A DNA stretch of 43,362 bases from Epsilonproteobacteria bacterium UBA4036 (lineage in GTDB: Bacteria > Campylobacterota > Campylobacteria > Campylobacterales > Arcobacteraceae), in contig DGAG01000013.1 in the NCBI GenBank assembly GCA_002382325.1, forward strand, positions 1 to 43,362, written 5' to 3'. Shown here one piece after another: positions 42,969-43,362 of this stretch (positions within the stretch are counted from its first letter, which is position 1; every line of letters starts with the position of its first letter). The position numbers and the translations under genes are program-made. Under the pieces are notes generated by a model. It had not been told where the DNA came from. It ran no database searches and saw only the letters and a list, made by a program, of their open reading frames with translations.

Positions 42969-43361
42969 TTATTGTAATAATCTCAATACATTTTGCTGTG
43001 CAGAATTTGCTTGCGAAATCGCATACGTTCCGGCTTGTGCAATAATGTTTTGTTTGTTGAAGTTTGCACTTTCTAATGCATAATCTACATCTCGAATAAT
43101 GGCTTCCGCTGCTTTAACGTTAGTTGCTTGAGTCATTAAGTTTCGAACTGCACTTTCAACTTGGTTTTGAGTAGACCCGATGTCTGCTCTCATGGTATTC
43201 AAGCTTGTAATAGCTGAGTTCACTGCTGATTGTGCAGTGGCTGCTTGTGCTTTTGTAAAGCTTGATGCGGTTGCCACATTACTTGATAAAGTGGTTAAAC
43301 TTAATCCTGTCGTATTAGCTGAAATGGCTACCGTTTTAATAGTATCGGTTGATTTTTCACC
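42969..43361 (-). CDS. Flagellin, C-terminal 130 residues (5' end outside window)
   Basis: The second flagellin end, cut at the window edge in exactly the same codon as the one at 2-394. It encodes the conserved C-terminal filament-core segment ending QQNVLRLLQ. Compared with the left copy it differs at three residues and in several silent bases. The stop codon lies inside a short dyad (GATTAT/ATAATC), followed directly by the shared tail and terminator, without the 70 extra bases seen in the left copy. It converges with the second maf gene. With the left copy it shows that the genome has at least two flagellin genes. Confidence 0.95.
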   Translation of the reverse strand, partial: GEKSTDTIKTVAISANTTGLSLTTLSSNVATASSFTKAQAATAQSAVNSAITSLNTMRADIGSTQNQVESAVRNLMTQATNVKAAEAIIRDVDYALESANFNKQNIIAQAGTYAISQANSAQQNVLRLLQ

Positions 43362-43362
43362 C

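Larger units (their letters stand above)
42913..43362. repeat. Right arm of flagellin-end inverted repeat
   Basis: This arm mirrors 1-520. The coordinates correspond without gaps (1 to 43362, 380 to 42983, 451 to 42982, 487 to 42946), so the only length difference is the 70-bp segment 381-450 of the left arm. Confidence 0.93.

Noticed and set aside
1..43362. Mobile elements or prophage as the source of the island
   Set aside because: I found no transposase, integrase, tRNA or attachment site; the only long repeat is the flagellin end.

Overview
The window is low-GC, gene-dense DNA whose RecA, flagellin C-terminus and Maf-type flagellin glycosyltransferases all look like Campylobacterota (Epsilonproteobacteria). 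RecA and flagellin are closest, from memory, to the Arcobacter group; I cannot fix the genus. It is a flagellar/surface glycosylation island between two flagellin genes. Both window edges cut a flagellin at the same codon, and the edges are mirror images (1-520 versus 42913-43362). The window may therefore be a contig that ends inside a multicopy flagellin repeat.

Layout. (a) 1-1869: the 3' end of one flagellin, a terminator, recA on the minus strand and a small charged protein. (b) 1981-16513, plus strand: a tightly overlapping 15-gene operon. It holds the complete pseudaminic acid pathway in the order pseB-C-F-I-G-H. Next comes an acyl carrier protein/SDR/AMP-ligase trio that probably makes an unusual acyl group. 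Then a phosphonate module: a LicD-like transferase, a cytidylyltransferase fused to phosphoenolpyruvate mutase, phosphonopyruvate decarboxylase and an Fe-type alcohol dehydrogenase. This predicts CMP-2-hydroxyethylphosphonate and its transfer to a glycan. A GT-B-like transferase and a double methyltransferase end the operon. (c) 38863-16510, minus strand: a 20-gene, 22-kb operon with gaps of at most 14 bp. Its distal part makes GDP-mannose-derived sugars (manC, gmd, fcl, a perosamine-type aminotransferase) and UDP-xylose. Its AT-rich middle encodes a sugar-phosphate cyclase, a VOC protein, a divergent GAPDH, a glycerate-kinase-family protein and a LicC-like cytidylyltransferase fused to an SDR. 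I read this as a candidate pathway for a nucleotide-activated cyclitol (carbasugar). Glycosyltransferases, a GSCFA protein and methyltransferases surround it. (d) 38957-42913: two divergent Maf flagellin glycosyltransferases, followed by the 3' end of the second flagellin.

The two long operons converge on a perfect 32-bp palindrome (16496-16527) that contains both stop codons and gives both proteins the same last residues. Other unusual features are in-frame arrays of 7-8 bp repeats inside manC and fcl, and a small Rossmann-like module attached to six otherwise unrelated proteins.

There is no stretch over 300 bp without a gene. I saw no tRNA, rRNA, CRISPR array, transposase or phage gene. 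GC contrasts are judged by eye, not computed.
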